Source: GCA-2697345 sp049602715
Lineage (GTDB): Bacteria > Pseudomonadota > Alphaproteobacteria > Rhodobacterales > Rhodobacteraceae
DNA: 11,997 nt
Assembly (NCBI GenBank): GCA_049602715.1
Contig: JBMYRX010000055.1
Coordinates: 1-11,997 of the forward strand
Direction: 5' to 3'
The notes beneath the pieces were generated by a model. It had not been told where the DNA came from. It searched no databases and saw nothing but the letters and a program-made list of their open reading frames with translations. This document shows, piece by piece, positions 1-7,257 of this stretch. Each line of letters starts with the position of its first letter. Position 1 is the first letter of the stretch. Position numbers and translations under genes: made by a program.

Positions 1-2254
1 CTCTTAGTGCTGAGTCAGGAGTTCGATAAAGTGGTTCAATTGGGCGTAAATTTAAAATATATCTGGCATAAATGGTATATGGATCCCTAATTAGATTTTC
101 GATTTGAGTTACTGGCAAAGTTTTTGGTCTACATGAAACAGGAGGCGTGGGGGAAGGTCTTTTTGCTGGCTCCATCATATTTTGAGGTTTTTCAAAACTT
201 TTAATGAGTTCTAACCAAAAATCACCGCGAGCTCTCATGGAAGTTAGTAAAGATGGTTGTTCTTTTGATAAACCTTCTAATAAGTTAAATAACCGGTTGA
301 GCCATCTAGACGGTAGAGTTTCGGTCTCGGAATCACGACTTGATCTGGTCAACCAAACCTCTTTAGAAGCGATAGCTTGTTGAAAATCATGCGCTGATAA
401 ACCGATCAGATGTTCTGGAAGTAAAAGTTTGGCTTTTATACGCATTGCTCGATTTACCCATGGATCTGGTGTTGGTAAAGGTGGCCAAACACCATCATTG
501 AGGCCAGCTAAAAAAACAATATCGGCATCGCTTACACGTGTTTCTTGTGTTCCCCAAATCATTATATCTGAGCGACCAATGTATGAAACTCTCACTATAG
601 ATTTTTTTAATAAAAAATAAATTAGATTTGAATATTGGGGTTGATCGATTAGCCCAGAAACTTTTGAAGAGTTTTGTAATTGATCTATTACTACAATTAA
701 TTCTCTTCCATCGGGTTTCGACCAAACTTGTTTGGTTTCTTTACTGTTTGGCCCACTAATTAAATGTTCTATTGTCTCAGTATGTACCTTAAGGTGCTCA
801 TGAACTGTTTGAAGTTTAGAGACTCTTATTTTGTCCAAGCATTCACAAACCCAAATTGCCCATTTACTTAGCTCTTTTTTTTCAGAAAACGAGTTGGACC
901 ATTCTAAGATCTGGGTGTTATCTGGAAAGTATGAACTGCCACGCAGAAGATCTAACTCTAGTTTGCGAAGACTTTTAAGATGTATCCCTCGTTCTTGTAG
1001 ACTAACAAAGGGGTGTTTAAAAAGTTCTATAAAATTTAGTGAATTTAGTAAGTTTCCCTGCAAGTTTGATATCTTTAGAAAAAGTCTTCCAATTACACTA
1101 ATTGAAAGAGGTATTCCTGCTGCGTCATCTGCGTCTAGATCCCATTGTTTCAGTGCTGCTACTATTTTTCTAGCTAGGACTCTGTTAGGTGTTATAACGA
1201 GACAAGTCTTGTTGTCTTCCAGTGCTTTTCTAATACCCATTGAAATAGCTAACGCTTCAACCCTGTCAGATGGGGCTTCTAGTATCGTAACATCAGAAAT
1301 TGCTTCCCTAATGTTTTTTAGTTTTGGGCCTTCTTCTAGCCAAGTGTCGGTTATAGGTGCCGGTTGCATTGCTAACGAAACTAGTTTGTTTCTGGCTTCT
1401 ATACTTGGCTTTGTTTCTACCCATCGTTCTATCTCAGAAAGCTTAATATTTAATTTTGATGTAAGTTCTTTTAGTCTATATTGTGGATGATCTTCCAACG
1501 GTATCTCAGTTTTTTTGTACTTTCCTAAGGCATCCCACACAAACTTAGGAGTTTCAAAATCAACTCCTGGTAAAACTACGGCACCTTGAGGTAAGGTGGA
1601 TATTAACTTAATTAACTTTTGGGTTATTCCTTTTGATCCAGTAGACCCAACTACCATGATTGGATGGGTCGGAGGATTATCAACCCACTTTTTTTCTAAT
1701 CCATCAATTAGGCGCCATTGATTTTGTTCAAGGCTGACTATTTTACGGTCATCCAAATATTCTTTAATTAGAATAAAAAACTTTCTATTTCTCTGCCAAT
1801 ACTCTGAGTAATCATCTAAATTTAACTTCGTTAGTACCTCTAGTGATAAGCCTTCCTCATGTATTTCTTTGATTAAATTAGCTAAACTGTCTGCCAAGTC
1901 AAAACAAGAGTTTTGAGATCCAAAACTGGGCTCAATTTCAATAAATTTTGATATTATTTGGGCCAGTTCTAGTCGTAAGCTAAGTGGGTCAACTATATCT
2001 GATAAGCTTACTTCGAAGTCATCAATTAGATGATTAAGCGTACTCAAATTAGGTAAGATAGACGCTCCTACACTGGTAAACTCCGATTTGATCTTTTGTA
2101 ACATTCGATTGGAGTTAACATAAATTTTTATGGTAGTGTTCTTCTCAGGAGGATAATCTGTCAACCGAGATTTCAACCCATCAACAAAGCTTCTAGAGAA
2201 ATTCACCCCTGGGGGAAGACCAAATATTCTAGGACCCTGACATTTTGCAAACAT
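1..2254 (-). CDS. addB: Double-strand break repair protein AddB (partial, C-terminus off the left edge)
   Basis: AddB partners AddA in the AddAB helicase-nuclease, which resects double-strand breaks for RecA-dependent recombination. The minus-strand frame is open from ATG 2254-2252 to the left edge, giving about 751 residues of a protein normally near 950-1000. Recognisable stretches are the N-terminal IFGLPPGVNF (about residues 10-19), which in alphaproteobacterial AddB replaces a true Walker A loop; MVVGSTGSKG (200-209); the highly typical AGLNDGVWPPLPTPDPW (583-599); and LIRDPYTIYARYIL (about 721-734), which opens the C-terminal nuclease region. The nuclease catalytic residues lie outside the window. 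The start codon abuts the stop of the upstream nucleotidyltransferase (TAG immediately followed by ATG), so translation is probably coupled. AddA would be expected next on the left, by the usual gene order. I checked the frame at four spots and saw no frameshift. Confidence 0.93.
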   Translation of the reverse strand, partial: MFAKCQGPRIFGLPPGVNFSRSFVDGLKSRLTDYPPEKNTTIKIYVNSNRMLQKIKSEFTSVGASILPNLSTLNHLIDDFEVSLSDIVDPLSLRLELAQIISKFIEIEPSFGSQNSCFDLADSLANLIKEIHEEGLSLEVLTKLNLDDYSEYWQRNRKFFILIKEYLDDRKIVSLEQNQWRLIDGLEKKWVDNPPTHPIMVVGSTGSKGITQKLIKLISTLPQGAVVLPGVDFETPKFVWDALGKYKKTEIPLEDHPQYRLKELTSKLNIKLSEIERWVETKPSIEARNKLVSLAMQPAPITDTWLEEGPKLKNIREAISDVTILEAPSDRVEALAISMGIRKALEDNKTCLVITPNRVLARKIVAALKQWDLDADDAAGIPLSISVIGRLFLKISNLQGNLLNSLNFIELFKHPFVSLQERGIHLKSLRKLELDLLRGSSYFPDNTQILEWSNSFSEKKELSKWAIWVCECLDKIRVSKLQTVHEHLKVHTETIEHLISGPNSKETKQVWSKPDGRELIVVIDQLQNSSKVSGLIDQPQYSNLIYFLLKKSIVRVSYIGRSDIMIWGTQETRVSDADIVFLAGLNDGVWPPLPTPDPWVNRAMRIKAKLLLPEHLIGLSAHDFQQAIASKEVWLTRSSRDSETETLPSRWLNRLFNLLEGLSKEQPSLLTSMRARGDFWLELIKSFEKPQNMMEPAKRPSPTPPVSCRPKTLPVTQIENLIRDPYTIYARYILNLRPIEPLYRTPDSALR

Positions 2255-2947
2255 CTAGTAATTGCCTTTTAAAAATTTTTCGGCGTGTATCTTTCCTTTT
2301 GGCGTTCCCACATCGACCCAACTTCCTGGGTATTCTAGTCCGTAAATAGTACCCTGATTGAGCATTTGGTTCCAAACTAAGTTAAGTGAGAATTGTTTTT
2401 GACTTATATCGGAAAAACGACCTATTTTTATTATTTGAGCTCCAGTGTAGATTGAACCATATATATCTCGATTTAGTTTTCCAACTTTATTTATAGAAAA
2501 GTCACCTTTACCTGTAGGATGGAAAACTCTTGATGGCGGAATTATAAGAAGTAAGGCCTCCATAAATTCAGGGCGCCAAGATTGTTCAAGTAATAATAAT
2601 GGGTTTAATCCTCTAAATAAAGAATCCGAATTTAAAGTAAATATCGTATCATTTTTCATACTGGGGATAGCGTTCTTTAGGCCGCCGCCAGTTTCGAATA
2701 TTAGTGGTTTTTCTACTATAACTTTTATACAAGAACGATTTTTTAGATGATTTTCTACCATTGAGTGTTTGAAATGAGCGTTTACTATGACATTCATATT
2801 CGGCTTATGCTGAAGTGATAAAGTATGATCAATAAGAGCTTTGCCCCCAACTTTAATCAAGGGTTTTGGTATAAACTTCGTTAATTTTTGCATTCTGGAA
2901 CCAAAACCAGCTGCAAATATCATCAAGTCGGTTAATTTAGTCTGCAT
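2255..2947 (-). CDS. murU: Nucleotidyltransferase family protein, MurU-like (N-acetylmuramate 1-phosphate uridylyltransferase)
   Basis: This 230-residue sugar-1-phosphate nucleotidyltransferase is close to MurU, which makes UDP-MurNAc from MurNAc-1-phosphate and UTP in peptidoglycan recycling. The nucleotide-binding signature AAGFGSRM (12-19) is followed by PKPLIKVGGKALIDH (27-41). TGGGLKNA (86-93) contacts substrate in the family, NSDS with Asp108 is the metal-binding site, and WVDVGTP sits near the C-terminus. The length fits the short MurU type, without the left-handed helix acetyltransferase domain of GlmU. The start overlaps the 3' end of the kinase gene by 11 bp, and the stop abuts addB. 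The neighbouring AmgK-like kinase supports a two-step salvage route. Other hexose-1-phosphate nucleotidyltransferases share these motifs, so the exact substrate is inferred from family and pairing. Confidence 0.8.
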   Translation of the reverse strand: MQTKLTDLMIFAAGFGSRMQKLTKFIPKPLIKVGGKALIDHTLSLQHKPNMNVIVNAHFKHSMVENHLKNRSCIKVIVEKPLIFETGGGLKNAIPSMKNDTIFTLNSDSLFRGLNPLLLLEQSWRPEFMEALLLIIPPSRVFHPTGKGDFSINKVGKLNRDIYGSIYTGAQIIKIGRFSDISQKQFSLNLVWNQMLNQGTIYGLEYPGSWVDVGTPKGKIHAEKFLKGNY

Positions 2948-3953
2948 TAGAATCTCTTATATTCGCGAGTATAGTTTTGTTTGGTGCGATAAATATATTT
3001 TGTATGAATAACCTTAAATCAATGAGATCTGGATGACTTAGATCTTGTAATAAGTTTTTCCATACTCGAGGAAGAAAGGTTAGGTAATGCTTTTTAGCAT
3101 CTCTTACAGCTAGTCGAGTAAAAACACCTAAAATCCGAAGGTTTCGTTGAGCGCTGCAAATACAAAACGCATAATAAAACGCATCTTTATCTACTCCAGT
3201 ATTCTTAACGTAATGATCAAAACACTTTTGCCGCACATCCTCATTTACTACTCTCCTAACATCATTTAAAAGTGATGCTAAATCATAAGCCGGATGGCCA
3301 AGCATCATGTCTTGAAAATCTAAAATACCTACTCTTTGTTTCCCATCCCTGTTTTTTAACCAAATAAGATTTTCTGCGTGAAAATCTCGATGAACCATAA
3401 TCATTGGTCTAGTCATTATTTTAGATAGAACTTCTCCCATTAATACTCTAAATTGATTACGTAATTCACTAGTAAGTATATTTGATCCATATTTTAAGTA
3501 CCAGTCTATCGATAAAAGTGACGTGTTTAGCATTTCACAGTGGTCGTAGTGCTCAGCTTCGCAATCTATCTCTGCATGATATAGTGTAATCAAGTTATCA
3601 GTAGCACTTATATAAAAACTGGTTTCATTCTGTGATGATTTTAATAAGAAGTCTGTAAATACATTGTCCCCAAAGTCTTCTAATATTAAAAAACCATTTC
3701 TTATATCTCTATTATATATTTTTGGAACACTTAACCCAATTCTTTCTAAAAATTGATTTGCTTTTATAAATTTAGCGACATTTTCTCCAAATTCAGGAGG
3801 GGCATCCATTAGAATTCTATCACTGGCTTTTGTGGAATGAAGTCTGTAATAATTTCGTTTAGATGCATCGCTAGCAAATTTTACTCTTTGTGCATCTTTC
3901 CAAAAAGTTTTTTCGAGAAACGTATCAATAAGTTTCTTTCTATCAGATTTCAT
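2937..3953 (-). CDS. amgK: Aminoglycoside-phosphotransferase-fold sugar kinase, AmgK-like (anomeric MurNAc/GlcNAc kinase)
   Basis: A 338-residue kinase of the APH/choline-kinase fold. AmgK phosphorylates the anomeric hydroxyl of MurNAc or GlcNAc, supplying the 1-phosphate to MurU. Visible motifs are SDASKRNYYRL (28-38, the nucleotide-binding N-lobe loop), ILMDAPPE (47-54), LILEDFGD (89-96), the catalytic HRDFHAENL (188-196, with catalytic Asp190 and metal-binding Asn195), and ILDFQDMMLGHPAYDLASLL (210-229, with Asp212 as the DFG-like metal ligand). The catalytic set is complete, so the enzyme should be active. It overlaps tsaE upstream and murU downstream by 11 bp each, so the three are very probably translated from one message. 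It is often annotated only as an aminoglycoside phosphotransferase; the context argues against antibiotic resistance. Confidence 0.82.
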   Translation of the reverse strand: MKSDRKKLIDTFLEKTFWKDAQRVKFASDASKRNYYRLHSTKASDRILMDAPPEFGENVAKFIKANQFLERIGLSVPKIYNRDIRNGFLILEDFGDNVFTDFLLKSSQNETSFYISATDNLITLYHAEIDCEAEHYDHCEMLNTSLLSIDWYLKYGSNILTSELRNQFRVLMGEVLSKIMTRPMIMVHRDFHAENLIWLKNRDGKQRVGILDFQDMMLGHPAYDLASLLNDVRRVVNEDVRQKCFDHYVKNTGVDKDAFYYAFCICSAQRNLRILGVFTRLAVRDAKKHYLTFLPRVWKNLLQDLSHPDLIDLRLFIQNIFIAPNKTILANIRDSNAD

Positions 3954-4452
3954 TTTGAAGCTTTTTTACGATTAACTTTAATTTATTCATAACCTTTTCA
4001 TCCTGGCATATTAAGGTGCATTCTCGTTTTCCCTCTGAATGATGACATAGTTCTATTTTAATAGCATTTAATGGGATGCTTTTATCTAATTTTTCAGGCC
4101 ACTCGACTAAGCATGTATTACTATTAAAAGCATCGATCAGACCAAGCTCTATGATATCTTCATATGAAGATAACCGATATAGATCTGCATGCCAAATATC
4201 GACCTTAGGCGTTTCATAGGTCTGGATTAGAGTATATGTTGGTGAAGGAACATCTTCATAAAGCCCATGATGTAATAAAATTTTCTGAATAAATTTGCGA
4301 GCAAAAAAAGTTTTTCCAGCTCCGACTTGCCCATATAAGAGGATGGTTACATTTGCTTCTGTGGAACGAGCCAAATTTTCTGCTAAAAGAGTGGTAGCTC
4401 TTTCAGAGGAAAGAATAAGATTTATTTGATTTTCGGTATTTTTAAATTCCAT
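3943..4452 (-). CDS. tsaE: tRNA threonylcarbamoyladenosine biosynthesis ATPase TsaE
   Basis: TsaE is the P-loop ATPase that resets the TsaB-TsaD complex during synthesis of N6-threonylcarbamoyl-adenosine at position 37 of ANN-decoding tRNAs. The 169-residue protein has Walker A GQVGAGKT (41-48), the family signature VPSPTYTLIQTYE (68-80), WHADLYRL with Asp90 (87-94), ELGLIDAF (102-109) and the Walker-B-like VEWPE (116-120). It is slightly longer than the usual 150-160 residues because of a lysine-rich C-terminal tail. It lies 53 bp downstream of regB on the same strand, with no hairpin visible between them, and its last 11 bp overlap the amgK start. I see no strong Shine-Dalgarno sequence upstream. 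tsaD, encoding a partner, is in the same window but in another operon. Confidence 0.95.
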   Translation of the reverse strand: MEFKNTENQINLILSSERATTLLAENLARSTEANVTILLYGQVGAGKTFFARKFIQKILLHHGLYEDVPSPTYTLIQTYETPKVDIWHADLYRLSSYEDIIELGLIDAFNSNTCLVEWPEKLDKSIPLNAIKIELCHHSEGKRECTLICQDEKVMNKLKLIVKKLQNEI

Positions 4453-4505
4453 AAAAACACTTCATAATACGAGCCGATAGTGGAGATATCTAATCATAAA
4501 ATTAT

Positions 4506-5903
4506 TTAAACCTCAAAGCGTTGGTTATCGCCTAATGCGATATTTGCATCTTTTTCCCTATCTTCAATGATTTGACGAACCCAAGTCACTTTAGCAATCG
4601 CGCCTCTTGATTGAAAGTCAAGAGAAGACATAGTTTTCATATCAAACCCATTTGAAAACTCTATATTTGCTCCAGACCTTTCCAATAGAGTCTTCGCGAT
4701 AAATAACCCTAAACCCATACCCTCGTACTCAGGACGTTTTTGCCTGGATGCTAATGCGTCCCGTCTCCTTATAAAAGGATCCCCTATTCTACTAAGTATA
4801 TCACTTGGGTAACCATCACCATCATCACTAATTAGTATCTTAATTTCGTGTTCATCCCAGATGGTTTCGACCCATACTTCACTATTCGAAAAATCGACCG
4901 CATTTTGAATTAAATTTCTTAATCCATGAATTATTTCTGGTTTCCGATTAATACTGGGAACATTAATTTTATCATTATTATCGGATGTAGAAGAAAGGTT
5001 AATTGTTTTATTTCGATTTAAATGAGGTTCTGCTGCCTCTTCTATTAAGTTTATTATAGGAACATTTTTTACATGCAAATCGTCTTTACCATTTCGACCC
5101 ATGGAGTCTAAGATTATTTTACATCTTTCTACTTGATCACGAATAAGAACTGCGTCGTCCATAAGTTCTGAATTATTTTTCAACTCTTCTATCAATTCGG
5201 AGCTTGCTAAATTTATTGTTGCTAAAGGGGTTCCGAGCTCGTGGGCTGCTGCTGCGACCACGCCGCCTAAATCGGTAAGTTTTTGTTCGCGGCTTAAAGC
5301 CATTTGAGTGGCTAAAAGGGCCTGACTCATTAAATGTGTTTCTGACGCAACTCTCCTTGCATAAAAAGCCAGAAATACGATACCAATCATTAATGCGACC
5401 CAGAAACCAAAAACAAAGAGAATGGGTAAGCTTATAATTTCACCAGACTCTGTGATTAAGGGTAGATGATCGAATGCTAATATGCTGACAAGAATTATGG
5501 CTAACCCACTGAGGAAAAAAGTTGAAAATGGACGAAGTGTCATAGCTGACACAGTCACTGGTGCTAAAATTAAAATAGAAAAAGGGTTATTTAACCCACC
5601 CGTCAAATAAAGTAGAACAGCGAGCTGAATTAAGTCAAACAATAGCATCGCTAAAAAGTCACGTTCGGGTAATCTGCGATTGGCTGGAAATAAAAATATA
5701 GCGACTAGGTTAATCAAAACTGATGCAGAAATAGCTAAAAAACAGAAACTTAATTCTATTTGTAGTCCTATAAAAAATTTTGAGATTAGAATCGTGATTG
5801 CTTGACCTAAGACAGCAAGCCAACGAAGGATAATCAGCGTACGGAGACGAACGAGTCCATTTCGTGCTGATTGAGCATAAATACCATCATCATAAATACT
5901 CAT
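4506..5903 (-). CDS. regB: Redox-sensing histidine kinase RegB/PrrB/ActS
   Basis: RegB is the inner-membrane sensor kinase of the global RegBA (PrrBA) system. In known relatives it is held inactive by oxidised quinone and by oxidation of a cysteine, and otherwise phosphorylates RegA. The 465 residues show an N-terminal region of about six hydrophobic segments (roughly 24-180), the quinone-site motif GGLNNPF (102-108), the H-box AAAAHELGTPLA with His221 (217-228), Cys261 in DQVERCKIILDSMG, the N-box GLRNLIQNAVDFS (327-339), and ATP-binding glycines DDGDG (360-364) and GMGLGLFIA (395-403). The 40-residue spacing from His to Cys equals that of Rhodobacter capsulatus RegB (His225, Cys265), so both known redox inputs appear intact. 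It is divergent from senC-regA and is the first gene of a run continuing into tsaE, amgK, murU and addB. Confidence 0.97.
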   Translation of the reverse strand: MSIYDDGIYAQSARNGLVRLRTLIILRWLAVLGQAITILISKFFIGLQIELSFCFLAISASVLINLVAIFLFPANRRLPERDFLAMLLFDLIQLAVLLYLTGGLNNPFSILILAPVTVSAMTLRPFSTFFLSGLAIILVSILAFDHLPLITESGEIISLPILFVFGFWVALMIGIVFLAFYARRVASETHLMSQALLATQMALSREQKLTDLGGVVAAAAHELGTPLATINLASSELIEELKNNSELMDDAVLIRDQVERCKIILDSMGRNGKDDLHVKNVPIINLIEEAAEPHLNRNKTINLSSTSDNNDKINVPSINRKPEIIHGLRNLIQNAVDFSNSEVWVETIWDEHEIKILISDDGDGYPSDILSRIGDPFIRRRDALASRQKRPEYEGMGLGLFIAKTLLERSGANIEFSNGFDMKTMSSLDFQSRGAIAKVTWVRQIIEDREKDANIALGDNQRFEV

Positions 5904-5990
5904 TTTATTGGCACTTTATTAAATATCATAATAAGAGTGTCATACTATTAGAATGATGATCGATCAACTGATTGTAAAAAATGGAACTAA
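5904..5990. promoter_or_regulatory. Divergent regB / senC-regA intergenic region with a palindrome and a possible regB promoter
   Basis: These 87 bp must hold the 5' control signals of regB (minus) and probably senC-regA (plus). On the minus strand TTGATC (5967-5962) and TATGAC (5944-5939) are 17 bp apart, a fair sigma-70-like match (4 of 6 each) that would give a leader of about 30 nt for regB. The perfect 10-bp palindrome TGATCGATCA (5957-5966) overlaps the -35 element and could be an operator. In Rhodobacter, RegA binds the equivalent region, but I see no clear match to its GC-rich site. I found no convincing plus-strand promoter for senC. The promoter call is inference only. Confidence 0.35.
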
Positions 5991-6611
5991 ATGATGAAAA
6001 AAAGCTATCTTATAATGTCAATAGGCATAGTTTTGACGCTACTTTTAGCAGTAAACGGATTATTTTTTTATACTAAATATAATAACAATTTGCCGAACTG
6101 CTCTTCCGGAAAAACAATTGGGAATTCGACGATTGGTGGTGATTTTGAATTAATTGATGAAAACGGGACTTTGGTATCTAAGACGGACGTAATTAATATG
6201 CCAGTATTAGTATATTTTGGGTACACATTCTGTCCAGATATTTGTCCAATTGACGTAATGAGGAACGCTGAAGTAACGTACTTGTTGGGCGAGAAAGGAA
6301 TTAAAATTAAACCTATTTTTATTACAATAGATCCTGATAGAGATACCCCTGACGTATTAAAGGAGTTCACAGACGTAATGCATCCGGATATGTTGGGCTT
6401 AACGGGTAGTAAAAAACAAGTGAAGGCTGCATCTCAAGCTTATAAAACCTATTATAAAAAACAAATTTCAGAGGATGAGTACTATTTGGTTGATCATTCA
6501 ACATTCACTTATTTTTTGATTCCGAAAATAGGTTTCGTAGACTTTTTTAAGCGCGACGAAACGGTTGAAAAAATTTCTGATACTATAGAGTGTCACCTAA
6601 AAAAAACTTAA
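5991..6611 (+). CDS. senC: SCO family copper chaperone SenC/PrrC
   Basis: SCO-family thioredoxin-fold protein that in relatives delivers copper to the CuA or CuB site of cytochrome c oxidase and influences RegBA signalling. It has 206 residues, with a single N-terminal membrane anchor (about 6-27) preceded by MMKK, so the rest should face the periplasm. The copper site is complete: FGYTFCPDICP with Cys81 and Cys85 (CxxxC) and the distal His169 in VDHSTFTYFLIP. DPDRDTP (114-120) is also typical. There is no lipobox, so it is membrane-anchored rather than a lipoprotein. A GGA (5983-5985) precedes the start; a second Met follows directly, so the start could be one codon later. regA follows after 80 bp on the same strand, as in the Rhodobacter senC-regA order. 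Confidence 0.94.
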   Translation: MMKKSYLIMSIGIVLTLLLAVNGLFFYTKYNNNLPNCSSGKTIGNSTIGGDFELIDENGTLVSKTDVINMPVLVYFGYTFCPDICPIDVMRNAEVTYLLGEKGIKIKPIFITIDPDRDTPDVLKEFTDVMHPDMLGLTGSKKQVKAASQAYKTYYKKQISEDEYYLVDHSTFTYFLIPKIGFVDFFKRDETVEKISDTIECHLKKT

Positions 6612-6662
6612 TTGCCACAACAGATTTTTTCTAACTTAACTAGCACTTATTTACCTTGAAAC

Positions 6663-6710
6663 AGGGGGTTAGATATGGAAGAAGACTTTACATGGTTGAG
6701 AGATTATTGA
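6663..6710 (+). other. Mini-ORF (11 codons) with strong Shine-Dalgarno overlapping the regA start
   Basis: AGGGGG (6663-6668) lies 6 nt before ATG 6675-6677. The reading frame encodes MEEDFTWLRDY and stops at TGA 6708-6710. It is out of frame with regA and overlaps its first 19 nt. Its ribosome-binding site is as good as, or better than, that of regA, and regA's own site (6677-6684) lies inside it. This is visible in the sequence; whether it is translated or regulates RegA by coupling or competition is inference. Confidence 0.3.
6677..6684 (+). promoter_or_regulatory. Ribosome-binding site deciding the regA start
   Basis: GGAAGAAG ends 7 nt before ATG 6692-6694. It favours this start over the upstream in-frame TTG at 6656, and the resulting 184-residue protein has the same length as Rhodobacter RegA and PrrA. 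Confidence 0.6.
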
Positions 6711-7246
6711 ACGAAATAGGTAAGGACAATTCTTTACTAATTGTCGACGATGATGAACCCTTTTTAAGGCGTTTAGCGAGAGCAATGGAAAAACGTGGCT
6801 TTTCTCCGGAAACGGCTGATAGTGTTGTTGCTGGTAAAGCTATAGCGACAGGTAGACCACCAGCTTATGCTGTTGTTGACTTACGGCTTGCCGATGGTAA
6901 CGGCTTGGACGTTGTAGAGGTTCTAAGATCTAAACGACCTGACTGTAAAATTGTAATTTTGACTGGTTATGGAGCTATAGCTACAGCTGTAGCGGCGGTG
7001 AAGATTGGAGCGACGGATTATTTATCTAAGCCTGCTGATGCAAATGATGTAACGAACGCACTTTTGGCTGTCTCTGAAGGGATGCCACCACCGCCCGAAA
7101 ACCCAATGTCCGCTGATCGGGTTCGTTGGGAGCATATCCAACGAGTATATGAGCTTTGTGATAGAAATGTGAGTGAAACAGCTCGTCGCTTAAACATGCA
7201 TAGAAGGACTTTACAAAGGATACTCGCTAAGAGATCTCCAAGATAA
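6692..7246 (+). CDS. regA: Redox response regulator RegA/PrrA/ActR
   Basis: RegA is the DNA-binding partner of RegB, controlling respiration, carbon and nitrogen fixation and, in phototrophs, photosynthesis genes. The ATG at 6692 gives exactly 184 residues, the family length, and a start (MVERLLNEIGKDNSLL) that aligns with known RegA N-termini. The receiver domain has VDDDEP (18-23), the phosphoacceptor Asp63 in AVVDLRLADGNG (60-71), Thr91 in ILTGYG and Lys113 in YLSKPAD. The polyproline linker PPPPENP (132-138) is followed by a Fis-type helix-turn-helix, NVSETARRLNMHRRTLQRIL (159-178), with the family's usual SPR ending. The gene looks more GC-rich than its neighbours, in line with strong protein constraint. 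It ends 11 bp from the convergent HD-domain gene. The hvrA gene found after regA in Rhodobacter is absent here. Confidence 0.97.
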   Translation: MVERLLNEIGKDNSLLIVDDDEPFLRRLARAMEKRGFSPETADSVVAGKAIATGRPPAYAVVDLRLADGNGLDVVEVLRSKRPDCKIVILTGYGAIATAVAAVKIGATDYLSKPADANDVTNALLAVSEGMPPPPENPMSADRVRWEHIQRVYELCDRNVSETARRLNMHRRTLQRILAKRSPR

Positions 7247-7257
7247 ATCAAAATTAT

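Noticed and set aside
831..1490. A 219-codon plus-strand open frame
   Set aside because: It lies wholly antisense to the clear addB frame, is serine-rich and low in complexity, and shows no family motif. It is a shadow.
2937..3953. Aminoglycoside resistance gene
   Set aside because: The fold is shared with APH enzymes, but pairing with a MurU-like enzyme in a housekeeping operon points to amino-sugar kinase activity.
5909..5925. TGGCAC resembling a sigma-54 -24 element before senC
   Set aside because: At the required spacing the sequence is TAAAT, with no GC -12 element.
6656..6691. Upstream TTG start extending RegA by 12 residues
   Set aside because: The extension has no family counterpart, while ATG 6692 has a good ribosome site and gives the standard 184-residue length.
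6612..6691. Terminator between senC and regA
   Set aside because: No inverted repeat followed by a T-run is visible; the two genes are probably cotranscribed.
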